Source: Cycas panzhihuaensis (taxonomy: Eukaryota; Cycadophyta). Taken from it: a DNA stretch of 64,000 bases. The stretch lies in contig CM041465.1 of NCBI GenBank assembly GCA_023213395.1, forward strand, positions 3,224,001 to 3,288,000. The letters run 5' to 3'. Positions 46,107 through 55,875 of this stretch are shown here, piece by piece. Positions within the stretch are counted from its first letter, which is position 1. The number at the start of each line of letters is the position of its first letter. The notes beneath the pieces are model-generated. The model saw only the letters and a program-made list of their open reading frames with translations, was not told the origin of the DNA and ran no database searches. The position numbers and the translations under genes are program-made.

Positions 46107-47720
46107 ATGGAAGGTTACCCGTCCGATTGGGCCTACCATGCCATGACTTCAGGAACTCAAGAGTTCCCTTCATACGCTCCTAATCCACCCGTGAGGGCGA
46201 GGATTCCATCTATTACCAGATCACCATGTCCACCCCTAACACTTTGAGCCTTCCGCTCATGCAGCGGAAGATCCGGCCACTCGTGAGACCCGCCACCCCA
46301 CTGGCGAGCCTTACGAGGAGCGCCCTGAGGGGTCCCCTACTTTCGAAGTCCCTCCGACCTTGTATGGCTATGAGGATACCCCTCCCGCCGACGCGGTCGA
46401 GGCGCTTGGCGAGTACTTTCAAGCAGTTCGCCGCCAACCACCTCCCAGATGGTTTACAGAGATACTACGCAATGTAGCATCTTCCTCGTCCGTACCTGCG
46501 TCATCTACAACGATCGACGCTTCTACCCGCGCACACACGTCCTATGCCGTGTCTACCCCGACTCCCAAGGCGAGTGGTGCGCCGCTTGTTTCCAGCCGTG
46601 GTCCCACTCCTTCGGGACCCGCTCGCGGCGTGTTCGTTCCCCAACTCGAGGTTAGTATGCCTTGCTCAAACCAAACGCACGTGCCACCGCCGAACGTGGC
46701 GCACGCGTTCCCTAGTAGGCCTCGAGGCCCTATTAGGGCCGCCACCGCTAGCCATGTAGGACCCACTCCTACGTACGTCCAGAACCCGGTTGGTGGTCCT
46801 TCTCTTTACGCGCCCCCAGGCTACACGTCACAACCTTGGGGGCAGGGCAAGGGAAACCATCTCCCTGTCTATGGAGTGGACCCGTTGCACCCATATGGGG
46901 TCGCGCCACCTACGGGTGGCCCATATGGGCAAAACTCGGTCCCTTACCCTCTGTTTCTGACGTCCAGCGTGACTCCTACGTCGGCCACAAGACAAGGGAG
47001 CGCCTCCTTTTGAGTTGCTACCGCGGCCCCCTTTCCAACAAGGCTCTCTCCGTGGAGGGATGGGTATGCCACCCCCATCCATCCCTTTGACGGTTGTCGA
47101 TCCCTTAGCCCAGGCAAGGACACGTCCTTTCGTGGATTATAGGTCGACACCTTTATGCGTCGAGGCGCTAAGGACTAACTTGCGCCTCATCCTCACGAAG
47201 TCCCCAAATTTGACGGACTTCGCCGCGAGACCCAACCGAACATGTGCGCAGCTTTTCCATGGCGTGCATCGACTATTGGGCCTACGACCATATCTTGATG
47301 AAGCTCTTCCCACGGTCCTTGCAGGGCGACGCCCTCAAGTGGTTCTACCGCCTTCACCGCCCATTCGATCTCCTCATTCCGAAGTAGTGGGCGAGTTCGT
47401 CAACTACTTTGACGAGTCTGGTCCATTCGAAAGCGGAATGAAGGCGCTCGTCGCTCAAACAAGGTCACGATGAGATGAATCGTGACTTTGTGCGATGTTT
47501 TCACGATCTTCTTCACTCCACCAAGGCCACATTGCCTGAGGAGTTGAAGAGAGATCTTTTTGTCAATGCACCGCCCAAGTGCATGTGGAAGTCCTCAAGA
47601 TGGGGCAACCACATGTGACTCTGATTTCGAGGTGTTTGACGTTGGAGGCCATTGAGATCGGTGACTCAAGAAACCTCCTAAGCCCTCACAACATCGCGAG
47701 GCGCCTCTTCCAATGAAGGA
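46107..47720 (+). pseudogene. gag: gypsy N gag, frameshifted
   Basis: An ATG at 46107 starts 'MEGYPSDWAYHAMTSGTQEF'. A Pro/Ser/Thr/Gly-rich stretch, open from about 46250 to 47012, follows in the next frame. The capsid core is in a third frame at 47229-47600: 'DPTEHVRSFSMACIDYWAYD', 'LMKLFPRSLQGDALKWFYRL', 'HDEMNRDFVRCFHDLLHST' and 'LPEELKRDLFVNA'. Frame changes are several, but nonsense mutations are few. No zinc knuckle was found. The frameshifts sit in CG-rich words and may be sequence errors. Confidence 0.83.
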
Positions 47721-48480
47721 AACCAAACCTGCAGCCGCTAGTCCACCTCTCATCCGACCGAGAGGACCCTAGACCCCTCACCTCCGCTTATTCGCTCATT
47801 TGAGCGAACGATGAAGGAGCTTAAACTCCAACCTCCTTCGTCACCTACCTCCCATAGACTGCTCAAAGAACTTCTCGTGCGATGCCCCCCAAAGGGGGTA
47901 ACACCCAGTCTTCTCAAGCAAGGAGGACCGATCCTTCCCTTGAGAAGAGTTGGTGTTCCATCCACGGGGAGTGTTTCCACGACGATTCGCGTTGCCGGGC
48001 ACAGCACCCACGCGACGCCCGCGGCTGATTCGTCCCCAGCGAGCATCGAGACCTAACCTCGATCGGCTGTTCATAGAGACCCGTTCCCCAAACATGGGGA
48101 ACGGTCGTGATGTCCAAAGAAGGAACGGCCTAATCGGATAGATCTCCGATCCTCGCCTCGCATGGTAGAGGGAAGGGTGTGCGAAGGTCACCTTCCCCTA
48201 AGGCCCCCACGGCCGCCGTGCTCCATCACCTTGGCCCCGCTATAAGGGAAAGAAGGTTGTCCAATTGCTTGAGACCACCCGTTATATGCCTTAACTTGGC
48301 CCCAGCCGCTAAAGAGGCGTGGTGCCTCTTCATCTACATCTCACCTTGATCCTCTTGGGAGGCCGTTCCTCCCGGAGATTCCTCGCTTCCCAAGACTATT
48401 CCGTCCGCCCGGTAGATTCGACTTTAGAAGGGCGCTTACCCAACCCACGGGGAAGGGTAAGCCCTTTTCTATCGTTGACG
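47721..48480 (+). pseudogene. gypsy N gag-protease linker
   Basis: A basic, Pro/Ser-rich stretch is open at 47811-48053 ('MKELKLQPPSSPTSHRLLKE'), then in other frames to 48480. No domain is recognised. It joins gag and protease in the polyprotein if the frame changes are not real. Confidence 0.5.
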
Positions 48481-49436
48481 AGCTCTACACCGTTGCCGCG
48501 GGAATGTCCTTGATGGACGTCTTGAGAAGCTGCCCTGAGCAGCGTGCTCTTCTTCTTGAAGCTCTTGGCCAACAAGATGCTTCCATCCATGCGATAGGTG
48601 CTACCTCTCATGGGCCACCTGTCATCTCATTTGATCCTAGAGATCTCCCATCTCCCAGCAAGCGGGAGAAGCTTTTGCATTACCCGTTCGTCATTACCAT
48701 TGATACTCCTGATTGTATCATAAAGAGGACCGTTGTAGATAATGGCTCCTCGGTTAATGCTATGCCTACGTGTATGCTCAAGGAGTTAGGCATAGTAGCT
48801 CTTGAGTCTGTCCCTTGGAAATGCCAAGGGTATGATGGGACTGAGAAGTCCCCTTTAGGGACAGTCTCCCTTTCCTCACCTTAGAGGGAAAACTGTCCGG
48901 AAGTTGTTGTACTCAATGTTGATGTAGAGTACAACCTCTTGTTGGGCCGACCATGGCTCGACCAGATGGAAGCAATCTGCTCCACACAATGGGGGCAACT
49001 TAAATTTGTCCATGAAGGACAAGTTAAAGTTATCGCCCGCGAGCCTATGCCGTCTCACACCTCCCATCTAGCCTTCCAGGCTGTTTTCGATGATGAAGAT
49101 AGCGATCCTGAGGAGGTTACTCCTTCTGTGGGACCTTTGTTTCAGGAGATCGACCTTCATCAGTCGATCCCTATTCCATGTCATGAGCCAAACCTGGTTA
49201 GGTTTGCCCCTATTGGCGTAGGTGGTTACGGTTACTTAGCCGCCATGGGTGATTCTGATTCAGATAGTGAGGGTTATGGGCCCTCTCCTCGACATGTCAC
49301 CCTGGTTTCACGAGCACTTAGGGGAATATCTCGATCAGATATTCTCGCTCTTCCTCATTCTGATGGCTCCAGAGCCACTTTGGTCCTAAACCACCATCTA
49401 TTTTACCTCCTCGGCCTCCCGAAATGTTTCACGTAG
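48481..49436 (+). CDS. gypsy N aspartic protease domain
   Basis: The frame 48504-48881 carries 'HYPFVITIDTPDCIIKRTVV' and the active site 'VVDNGSSVNAMPTCMLKELG' (48730-48790). After one stop, 48939-49433 continues with 'EYNLLLGRPWLDQMEAICST' (just upstream and across its start), the conserved C-terminal retropepsin motif, and 'QLKFVHEGQVKVIAREP'. An acidic tail with 'DDEDSDPEE' and 'DSDSDSEGYG' follows. The catalytic Asp is present. RT would normally follow here in an autonomous element and does not. Only the stop near 48882 and a frame change near 48895-48940 spoil it. Confidence 0.8.
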
Positions 49437-49720
49437 GCGCCCACGCCGACGAGCCACTCGTAGAGGCACTTCTTCTTCACGCTCTAGATCCTTACCTCGG
49501 ACTAGAGCCACTCTTACTCGGATGCAACCTTGCCACGCGGTCCACCGTGTGCCAAGTCTGTTGCACTCATCTGGTTCTGACCATAGCAAGTTTACTGGTA
49601 GACCTAGCCACACTGGCCCTACTCTTCGTCACCTATCTCCTACCCTGCGTGTGACTACCCCTACCTTTATGGGGCCTAGGCACACCTCTTCCTCTCCTCT
49701 TGCTCCGAAACCAGCCTAAA
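49418..49720 (+). CDS. Arg/Ser-rich tail of the gypsy N polyprotein
   Basis: In the frame that ends at a TAA at 49718, the sequence reads 'SRNVSRRRPRRRATRRGTSS', 'SRSRSLPRTRATLTRMQP' and on to 'SSPLAPKPA'. It overlaps the end of the protease frame, so one frame change would fuse them. The basic Arg-rich stretch could bind nucleic acid or act as a nuclear signal, standing in for the missing zinc knuckle. This is inference from composition only. Confidence 0.5.
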
Positions 49721-50033
49721 CTACCATTTTAAATTGTTCCCATTCCTCCCAACCACGGGTGGAATGGCAATTTAAGATGGATTCTTCAAACGAGCCTAAA
49801 CTACCATTTTAAATTGTTCCCATTCCTCCCAACTACGGGTGGAATGGCAATTTAAGATGGATTCTTGCTCCGAAATGAGCCTAAACTACCATTTTGAATT
49901 GTTCCCATTTTTCCCAACCACGGGTTGAATGGCAATTTAAGATGGATCCTTGCTCCGAAACGAGCCTAAACTACCATTTTAAATTGTTCCCATTCCTCCC
50001 AACCACGGGTGGAATGGCAATTTAAGATGGATT
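49701..50033 (+). repeat. Four tandem 80-85 bp hairpin units
   Basis: Units begin AGCCTAAACTACC at 49713, 49793, 49878 and 49963. Each holds a near-perfect inverted repeat of about 57 bp. The outer arms are CCATTTTAAATTG and CAATTTAAGATGG, the inner arms CCATTCCTCCC and GGGTGGAATGG, with a loop AACCAC. Unit 3 shows several C-to-T type changes. The array follows the last sense ORF stop directly. Confidence 0.93.
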
Positions 50034-50805
50034 TCTCTTCGGTTTTGCTTCTGGTTCCTCCTGCGGAACCCGCGTTCCCGCGTGCTCTTGGGAACCTTTG
50101 TCCTCCTACTTGGGCATCCTCCAACTAGGACGACGCTAGGGAGTATCGTTGCTCCCCCTTTCGTGCTTGTGATTTCCTTCGCATATTCCGCTATGCTCCC
50201 CTCTGGACGTGCATGTCGCCCTATCTTCTAACCTCACACCTCTCGATCACCTCACGCTACGGTGGATGTGTGAGCCCCGGTTAGACATATGGCCATACAT
50301 GGAAGGAAACACATGCATATTACAATAAAATATCTACATCGGAAACGCATATTTACAAAATCTACATATCCAAGATATCCCGAGACACCTCAACGCCGGC
50401 CTCGTCCACCTCATCCTTGAGTGTCGCATCCCTCTTCTTGACGGCCCACGAGACTTGCACGCGGCCCGTGCCCAAGTTTTCGGTTGTTATCAGTTAGCTG
50501 TACTTGTTTTACTTTGCTGGATGCCTCTCACTTCACGTTGCGCTTCGGCAACGGAGGCGTCCCCTTTCACTTGCTTATTCCAGTTGCAGGTCGATGCCTA
50601 GACGACGCGTAGGCAGCCCCTACGTTGTCCTCGTCTCTGTCTCCCTTGTCCACGCGTTCCGCCATGACACTTGCCTATGCCCTTGGATCACGTGCTGCTC
50701 TTGATTGCTCTTATATATATATATGCATGTGCTACTCATGTTTCTTGATTGTCAGCATTCGCCATCACATTACGCTTCCGAGCAGTGAGGCTCACGCCAA
50801 GGCGA
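50034..50805 (-). pseudogene. Region before gypsy N 3' LTR with possible antisense ORF
   Basis: On the minus strand, about 50615 to 50385 can be read with frame changes as 'QVKGDASVAEAQREVRGIQQ', then 'VQVSWAVKKRDATLKDEVDE' and 'AGVEVSRDILDM' with a TAG at about 50366. The sequence is charged and coiled-coil-like. An AT-rich stretch with AATAAA-like words follows downstream on that strand (50280-50360). Antisense ORFs between pol and 3' LTR are known in Tat-lineage elements. No homolog is recognised and the frame is broken, so the call is tentative. Confidence 0.35.
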
Positions 50806-53320
50806 TGTTTCAGTAGTGGGAATGGACTCGGACGATCGACCTGGTTTGTGCAGGTATATGTTCTTACTTTTCTTACTTATGGTTGCTAAGGGAATTTAGA
50901 ATAGTTTGATTGACATGTGCCTGCCTACATGCATTTGTTTGATTGCTGTTCATAATGCATGTGCCTACGGCACCTCTTAGCCTATGACGACTCACACGGG
51001 GCATTCCTTAGCGAATCGCGACACCGTATGGCGTCTGACCACCCACGATGTCTCCATGGTCTCCGGGATGCTCCCTTGACTCGTTTGTCCTTATTGCCAC
51101 ATGCCACTTATGTTGCAAATCCTTTCTAAGTTCGATTTAATCCTTAGTTAGGACGCTTTGCATTGTTTTGGGTACTTGCCCACTGCTTGGGCATTCCCTC
51201 AGTTGTTCCCATTCATGATTAGCCTCTATTTTTGCCTCAAAACCTGATTTCGCTGCTTATTTTTCTCTTCTTTGAAATTTGTCATGACAAACTTAGCGGT
51301 ACCACAATGTTTGCCGGTCGTCTGCATGCAGTAAACTTAGCGATCAAAGTTTGCCGCATGATCTGCTTAAAATTTGAAAAGAAACCACGCGACGATGGTC
51401 GCGTTTTTCGGCGGAACTTCTGGCGTGGCTCGAGCAGTTGAGGCGCCCAAGGCCCCCAATGTTCACTTGCTATGCCCAAGGCATAAAAGCATTTTTTCTA
51501 TTCATTATTGAGCGTTCTTCAACTCACTTTTCAAGTTTTCTAGAGGACTTCTTCACAAAAGACAAGACAAAAGAAAGAGTGACAAGAGAACTTCTTCTAC
51601 GCCAGCTTGACAGAGGTACAGAGGGTCGCTATTAGGCGGAGTTGCAGGCCATTGCCGCCCCTCACGAGCTCCATTACAAGCACCACCTCTCCTCACAAAT
51701 ACCCAAGGCTTTAAGAGGTTTTCTTCACCAAAAAACCACTCCAAAGCTCCCAACTTGCATGAGGCTCTACTCTTCCACTCTCATGCAAAGCACATTCAAC
51801 TCCACTTCTTGGACACCGCTTGGGCTGCTGCCCCCAAGTTACCAAGTGCCTACATGCACTCATTCTTCTCCATTCAAGGTATTTATTGGCTCTATTAGTG
51901 TTTTTTTTGCTTATTTTTTCCATTGGGTTGCTTGCAAATTCTTTCCTCTTGTTTGCATGCACTTCCTTTGAGTTTCTTTTGGCCGTTTGATGCATGTAAC
52001 CTTAGTATTTGTGGCTTGCTATAGGGCTGCCTTAGATTGGGCCCATTTCTTTACATTTCCTTGAGACTCATCCTTACCCCCTTAGCTTGCTCTTTCGCTG
52101 TTTCTCAAGCTAGCCTGTACAAAGGGTCTTACACAAGGATTTGAGGGAGATAGGCGGGGTTCCGTCCCCCATTGCCGTCCTTCTCCCCAAGGGTTCCGTC
52201 TCTTGTCCTCTCTCCCTTTACTACCTGCACTCTTGGGAAACGAGGTTAGGGAAACCTAAGGGAGTCGGTTTGAACTCTCTTCTTGGCGTAGGTAACTTGT
52301 CACAACCTATCTCACCTTATTGCCTGCTAGTATTGCCTTCCCGAACCCGTGGAGACACATCGTGGGTGAGTTAGCCATCCCGAGGCTACACTCAATCCCT
52401 AATAGCATGTTTTATGGTGTATGATAGCTTGCATGCTTACTGCATTTATCCGCTTTCATTTTTGTTACGTATTAGCACTTAACTACATTTTTCTAGCTTA
52501 CTTGATTTCATTTTCAGTGTATACATATATATCTTGTCGCAGCCGTAGCCTCTCTCCCGAGAGGAGAGCGTTCTTTCTATTTGTACGCAGGGTCGCTTAA
52601 GAGGGAGTGGCGCGCGAGATCAACCCGTTGCCGGTCGGCTCTCGTATGGTATTCTTCCCCCTTCTTGTTTTGAGCTTCGCTTTCCGTTCTTTTAGTTTAT
52701 TTAGTCCTTGCATGCTCTCGGGGAGGTAAGTGAACCCCCTTCATTGTCTTCGATCGACGTTGCATGCGCTGAGGACGGAGAGGAGGAGCGCAACCGAGGA
52801 GGGGAACCTGCATTTCTACTCGGACGCTGTATCCAGGTATTTTCCACGTATCTCTCGTATTTCCTTTATGCTTTTCTGTCTCTTTGCATTTACTTTGATA
52901 GGTAAAGGAACATAAAAGAAGAAGGAAAAACAAATCGTTTACTTTACATTTGCTTTCTTGTACTTCTTTATTACATTGCATGACATAGTAGTGTAGGTCC
53001 CATTTACCTATACCCCTTAGCCACACTTACCCCTTACTCTGTGACACGTTTGGTTGATTGCCCCCCTCTCGTCGCCTTCTCATTGCCTTAAGAAGCCGCG
53101 ACGTGCGAGGTTCTTTTCCCCTTCCCGGCCATCCGAAGGGTAGGAAGGCCTCGACTTGCACGGTTACCTGGAAGCAACCAGGCACCTTGCGATCCTGCAC
53201 TGGCCTCCCACAAGACGGACGTCCTGCGAGGTATGATCCTCGCTAGTTAGCCTGCTTAGCATATTGTTTCTATGCCCTTCCCGCTAGGCGTTGGATCATT
53301 GCCCCGCGGAGAGCGTTTCA
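50806..53320 (+). repeat. 3' LTR of gypsy N
   Basis: It starts TGTTTCAGTAGTGGGAATGG and ends GGAGAGCGTTTCA, then GCCAC. It is nearly identical to the 5' LTR over long runs (for example 51670-51980 against 44190-44500), with clustered differences in CG-rich words. No obvious purine tract is seen upstream (GCCAAGGCGA). Confidence 0.95.
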
Positions 53321-53325
53321 GCCAC

Positions 53326-53830
53326 CAATCTTGTATTGTATTTATCAACATTTCCATCAACATCCATTTTCTTCTTAAAAACCTACTTGTAACTAATAAT
53401 ATTCCTAGCATATGGAAGTTTTACCAAGTCCCACGAATTATTTTTCTTCAAAGCATCTAGCTCTTCCAACATAGCCCTCTTCCACTTCTCATTATGGATA
53501 TCATCTACTGCTTCCTGATAGCATATAGGCTCACTGTTATTAGAAACCAAAGTAATAGAAATAGAAGAGTTATACCTATCAAGTAGATGACTGACTCATA
53601 TAGATCTTCTAATAGTTGGTGGAGGAGTCTCCACATACTCTAGTAAATCTGCTATAGATGCATCTTTAGAAATCTCTTCTTGTATTTTTGTTTCCAAAGA
53701 TAGCTAAGTCTCAAGGTTAACCTATTAATGTTTAGATTTTTACTCATGTTTTACTTTAACTTCTACATTGTATAATCTTAAAAAGGGAGATTCATCAAAC
53801 ACAACATCTCTATTAATAATGATTCTATAG
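53326..53830 (-). pseudogene. pol: copia III RT N-terminal half
   Basis: On the minus strand the frame reads 'NEKWKRAMLEELDALKKNNS', 'WDLVKLPYARNIISYK', a stop (Trp expected), 'VFKKKMDVDGNVDKYNTRLV' and reaches the duplicated GTGGC, which encodes the Val-Ala of the conserved RT box 'RLVAKGF'. The other half resumes at 43305. The insertion thus cut RT block 1. The upstream linker (53480-53830) is a hydrophilic integrase-RT spacer. Confidence 0.87.
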
Positions 53831-54600
53831 GTAGTAGGATCTCACATCCTATATCCCTTCACACCATCTCTATCACCATAACCAACAAATATACATTTCT
53901 TGGATTTTGTGTCTAATTTTGAACGTTGACTTTTATTAGTCAAGGCATAAGCATCACAACCAAAAACTTTCAAATTTGAATAGTCATATGGATGTCCAAT
54001 CCATACCTCTTTAGGAATCTTACAGTCTATTGCAAGTGATTGTGACCTATTTACCAAATAATAAGCTGTCTGAATAGCTTCTACCTATAAGCCATGCTCC
54101 ACTCCTGCATTACTTAATATGCTTCTCGCTCTTTTTTAGAGTGTCATGTTCATATGCTTAGCTATGCCATTATACTGCGAAGTATAGCTAGTGGTCTTAT
54201 ACCTTTTAATCCCAACTTCTTTGCAATTATTCTCAAACTCCAAGGAGTTGAACTCATCTCCATTGTTAGTTCATAAATATTTAATTGACCTACTAGTTCT
54301 CTTCTCAACTAGAGCCTTGAATTGCTTAAATACACTGAAAACTTCATATTTCCTTTTCAAAAAATAGACCCATAGCTTTCTAAAGTAATCATCTATAAAT
54401 GTAACAAAGTACAATGATCCTCCATAAGATATTATAGGGGTTGTTCTCCATACATTTGAATGTACATAATCCAAAACACCTTGTGACTCCCTACTTTGAA
54501 CCTGACTCTACACTCCTTTCTAAAAATATAATGTTTATAAAAAGTTAAATCTAAAAGCTGTAAGTTAAGAAGCAATACCTTAAGTCCTCTCTCACTCATG
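53831..54600 (-). pseudogene. pol: copia III integrase, all three catalytic acids replaced
   Basis: Minus-strand blocks are 'DYVHSNVWRTTPIISYGGSL', 'FVTFIDDYFRKLWVYFLKRK', 'IKYL*TNNGDEFNSLEFE', 'SQYNGIAKHMNMTL' and 'WIGHPYDYSNLKVFGCDAY'. The expected Asp, Asp, Glu are Asn, Asn, Lys. Each is one G-to-A step. The stop is CGA to TGA at an Arg. It cannot be an active enzyme. Confidence 0.88.
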
Positions 54601-55092
54601 TTCCCAAGTCATTGATGCCATAATTGAGCTAGATCTTCTATAGTCTTTGATGTTGTAGCCACATGGCTAACATCTATACTTCCCACTAAAATATAAAGGT
54701 TTTCTTTCTTTAAGGTTTTCATAATAACCAAGGCACCATTTGACACCTTCAAGACTCTTTCACGGCCTGTGTACTTATAACCACCAGAATCTAGATCACC
54801 CAAAGAAATCAAATTACTTTTTAGATCAGGTACATATTTAGCTTCAGTTAATGTTTTCACTACACCATCAAATATTTTAATTTTGATGCTACCAATATCC
54901 ACTGTCCTATAGGAAACTTCATTTCCTATAAGCACATCACCACCATTAAGAGGTTGGTATGATGAAAATGAACTCTTGTGTGGACACATGTGGTGTGAAG
55001 CACCTGAATCCAATAACCAATCATGATAATAATGGGAAATATTATAAGTAACCAATACATCATCATCATTTGTACCTTGATTCAACTCCACC
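54601..55092 (-). pseudogene. pol: copia III protease and pre-integrase domain
   Basis: 160 codons are open on the minus strand. 'DWLLDSGASHHMCPHKSSFS' has the catalytic Asp-Ser-Gly at about 55010-55002. 'AKYVPDLKSNLISLGDLDSG' is the protease C-terminal motif, and 'LYILVGSI' with 'DLAQLWHQ' starts the pre-integrase domain. The frame ends at a TGA where the family has Arg in 'LWHxRLGHM'. It is the longest intact piece of copia III. Confidence 0.9.
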
Positions 55093-55855
55093 TGATTAAC
55101 CTCCTTGGTAGGATCTTCATTTTTTTGGAATTCTTTCCTTTTATAGCAATCCTTCTTGAGGTGACATATCTTATTGCAGTGTTAACATTTGAGCTTACTC
55201 TTCTTACCTTTTGACTTTGACCTTGATGTGTCCGTAGAGATTTGTCCTCTCTCAATCATTCTGTCCCTTACTGTCATAGCTTTTAGTATGGAGGTTTCAT
55301 GACCTGACTTCCTCCTCACCTCTTCTATTAACAAAGCACTCATAACATAACCATAGTCCAATTCATCTATAGTGCTAAAACTAATTAAGGTGATAGTATT
55401 ATCCTAATATTTTAGTAATAAACATAACAAGGTAACAACCTTGTCCTCATTCTCAATCGTGACATTGATATTAGTCAGCTGACAAATAATAGTATTAAAA
55501 ATATTTAAATGATCAGGAATTTCTGTACCTTCCTTCATTTATAATGAGTATAGATGCCTCTTCAAGTAGATTTGATTTGTTACTAATTTGGTCATGTATA
55601 AGCCTTCCAACTAAGTCTATAATCTTGTTGATTTCTGCTCCCTTACTACTATCTATCCCTATGGGTTTCTTTGATTTACTTATAAGAGCTCTTTATAATC
55701 TTTGTTATACTATAATGTCATGAACTTTTAGCTTCCATAACTCAAAGTTATTCTTGCCATTAAATTTCTCCACCTCAAACTTTGCATTCACCAGTTTCAC
55801 CATTTGGTACAGAAAAAATTGATATTAAAACCTTCATAAACTTGCTACAAAAATA
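55093..55855 (-). pseudogene. gag: copia III gag
   Basis: The minus strand reads 'EGTEIPDHLNIFNTIICQLT', 'ENEDKVVTLLCLLLKY', 'FSTIDELDYGYVMSALLIEE' and 'AMTVRDRMIERGQIS', the UBN2 capsid core. A zinc knuckle 'C*HCNKICHLKKDC' near 55150-55190 keeps all three Cys and the His but has a TAA between the first two Cys. The N-terminus is frameshifted. Confidence 0.85.
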
Positions 55856-55860
55856 AAAAT

Positions 55861-55873
55861 GGCTCTAATACCA
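55861..55873 (-). other. Primer-binding site of copia III
   Basis: The minus strand reads TGGTATTAGAGCC, one C-to-T change from the initiator-Met-tRNA site, next to the right LTR. It proves the minus orientation. Confidence 0.92.
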
Positions 55874-55875
55874 CT

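Larger units (their letters stand above)
43306..53320 (+). mobile_element. Gypsy N: large non-autonomous gag-protease element, nested in copia III
   Basis: LTRs of 2527 and 2515 bp enclose 4973 bp. The 5-bp duplication GCCAC (43301-43305 and 53321-53325) is exact. It contains gag and a retropepsin but no RT, RNase H or integrase in any frame. It is GC-rich and keeps many CG dinucleotides, unlike everything around it. The LTRs share long identical runs, so it is the youngest insertion here. Its orientation is opposite to the copia III host. It resembles the large non-autonomous gypsy derivatives that use enzymes of a partner family. Confidence 0.92.

Noticed and set aside
46213-47150. Minus-strand ORFs over the gypsy N gag
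   Set aside because: They are shadows of the Pro/Gly-rich gag frame on the plus strand.
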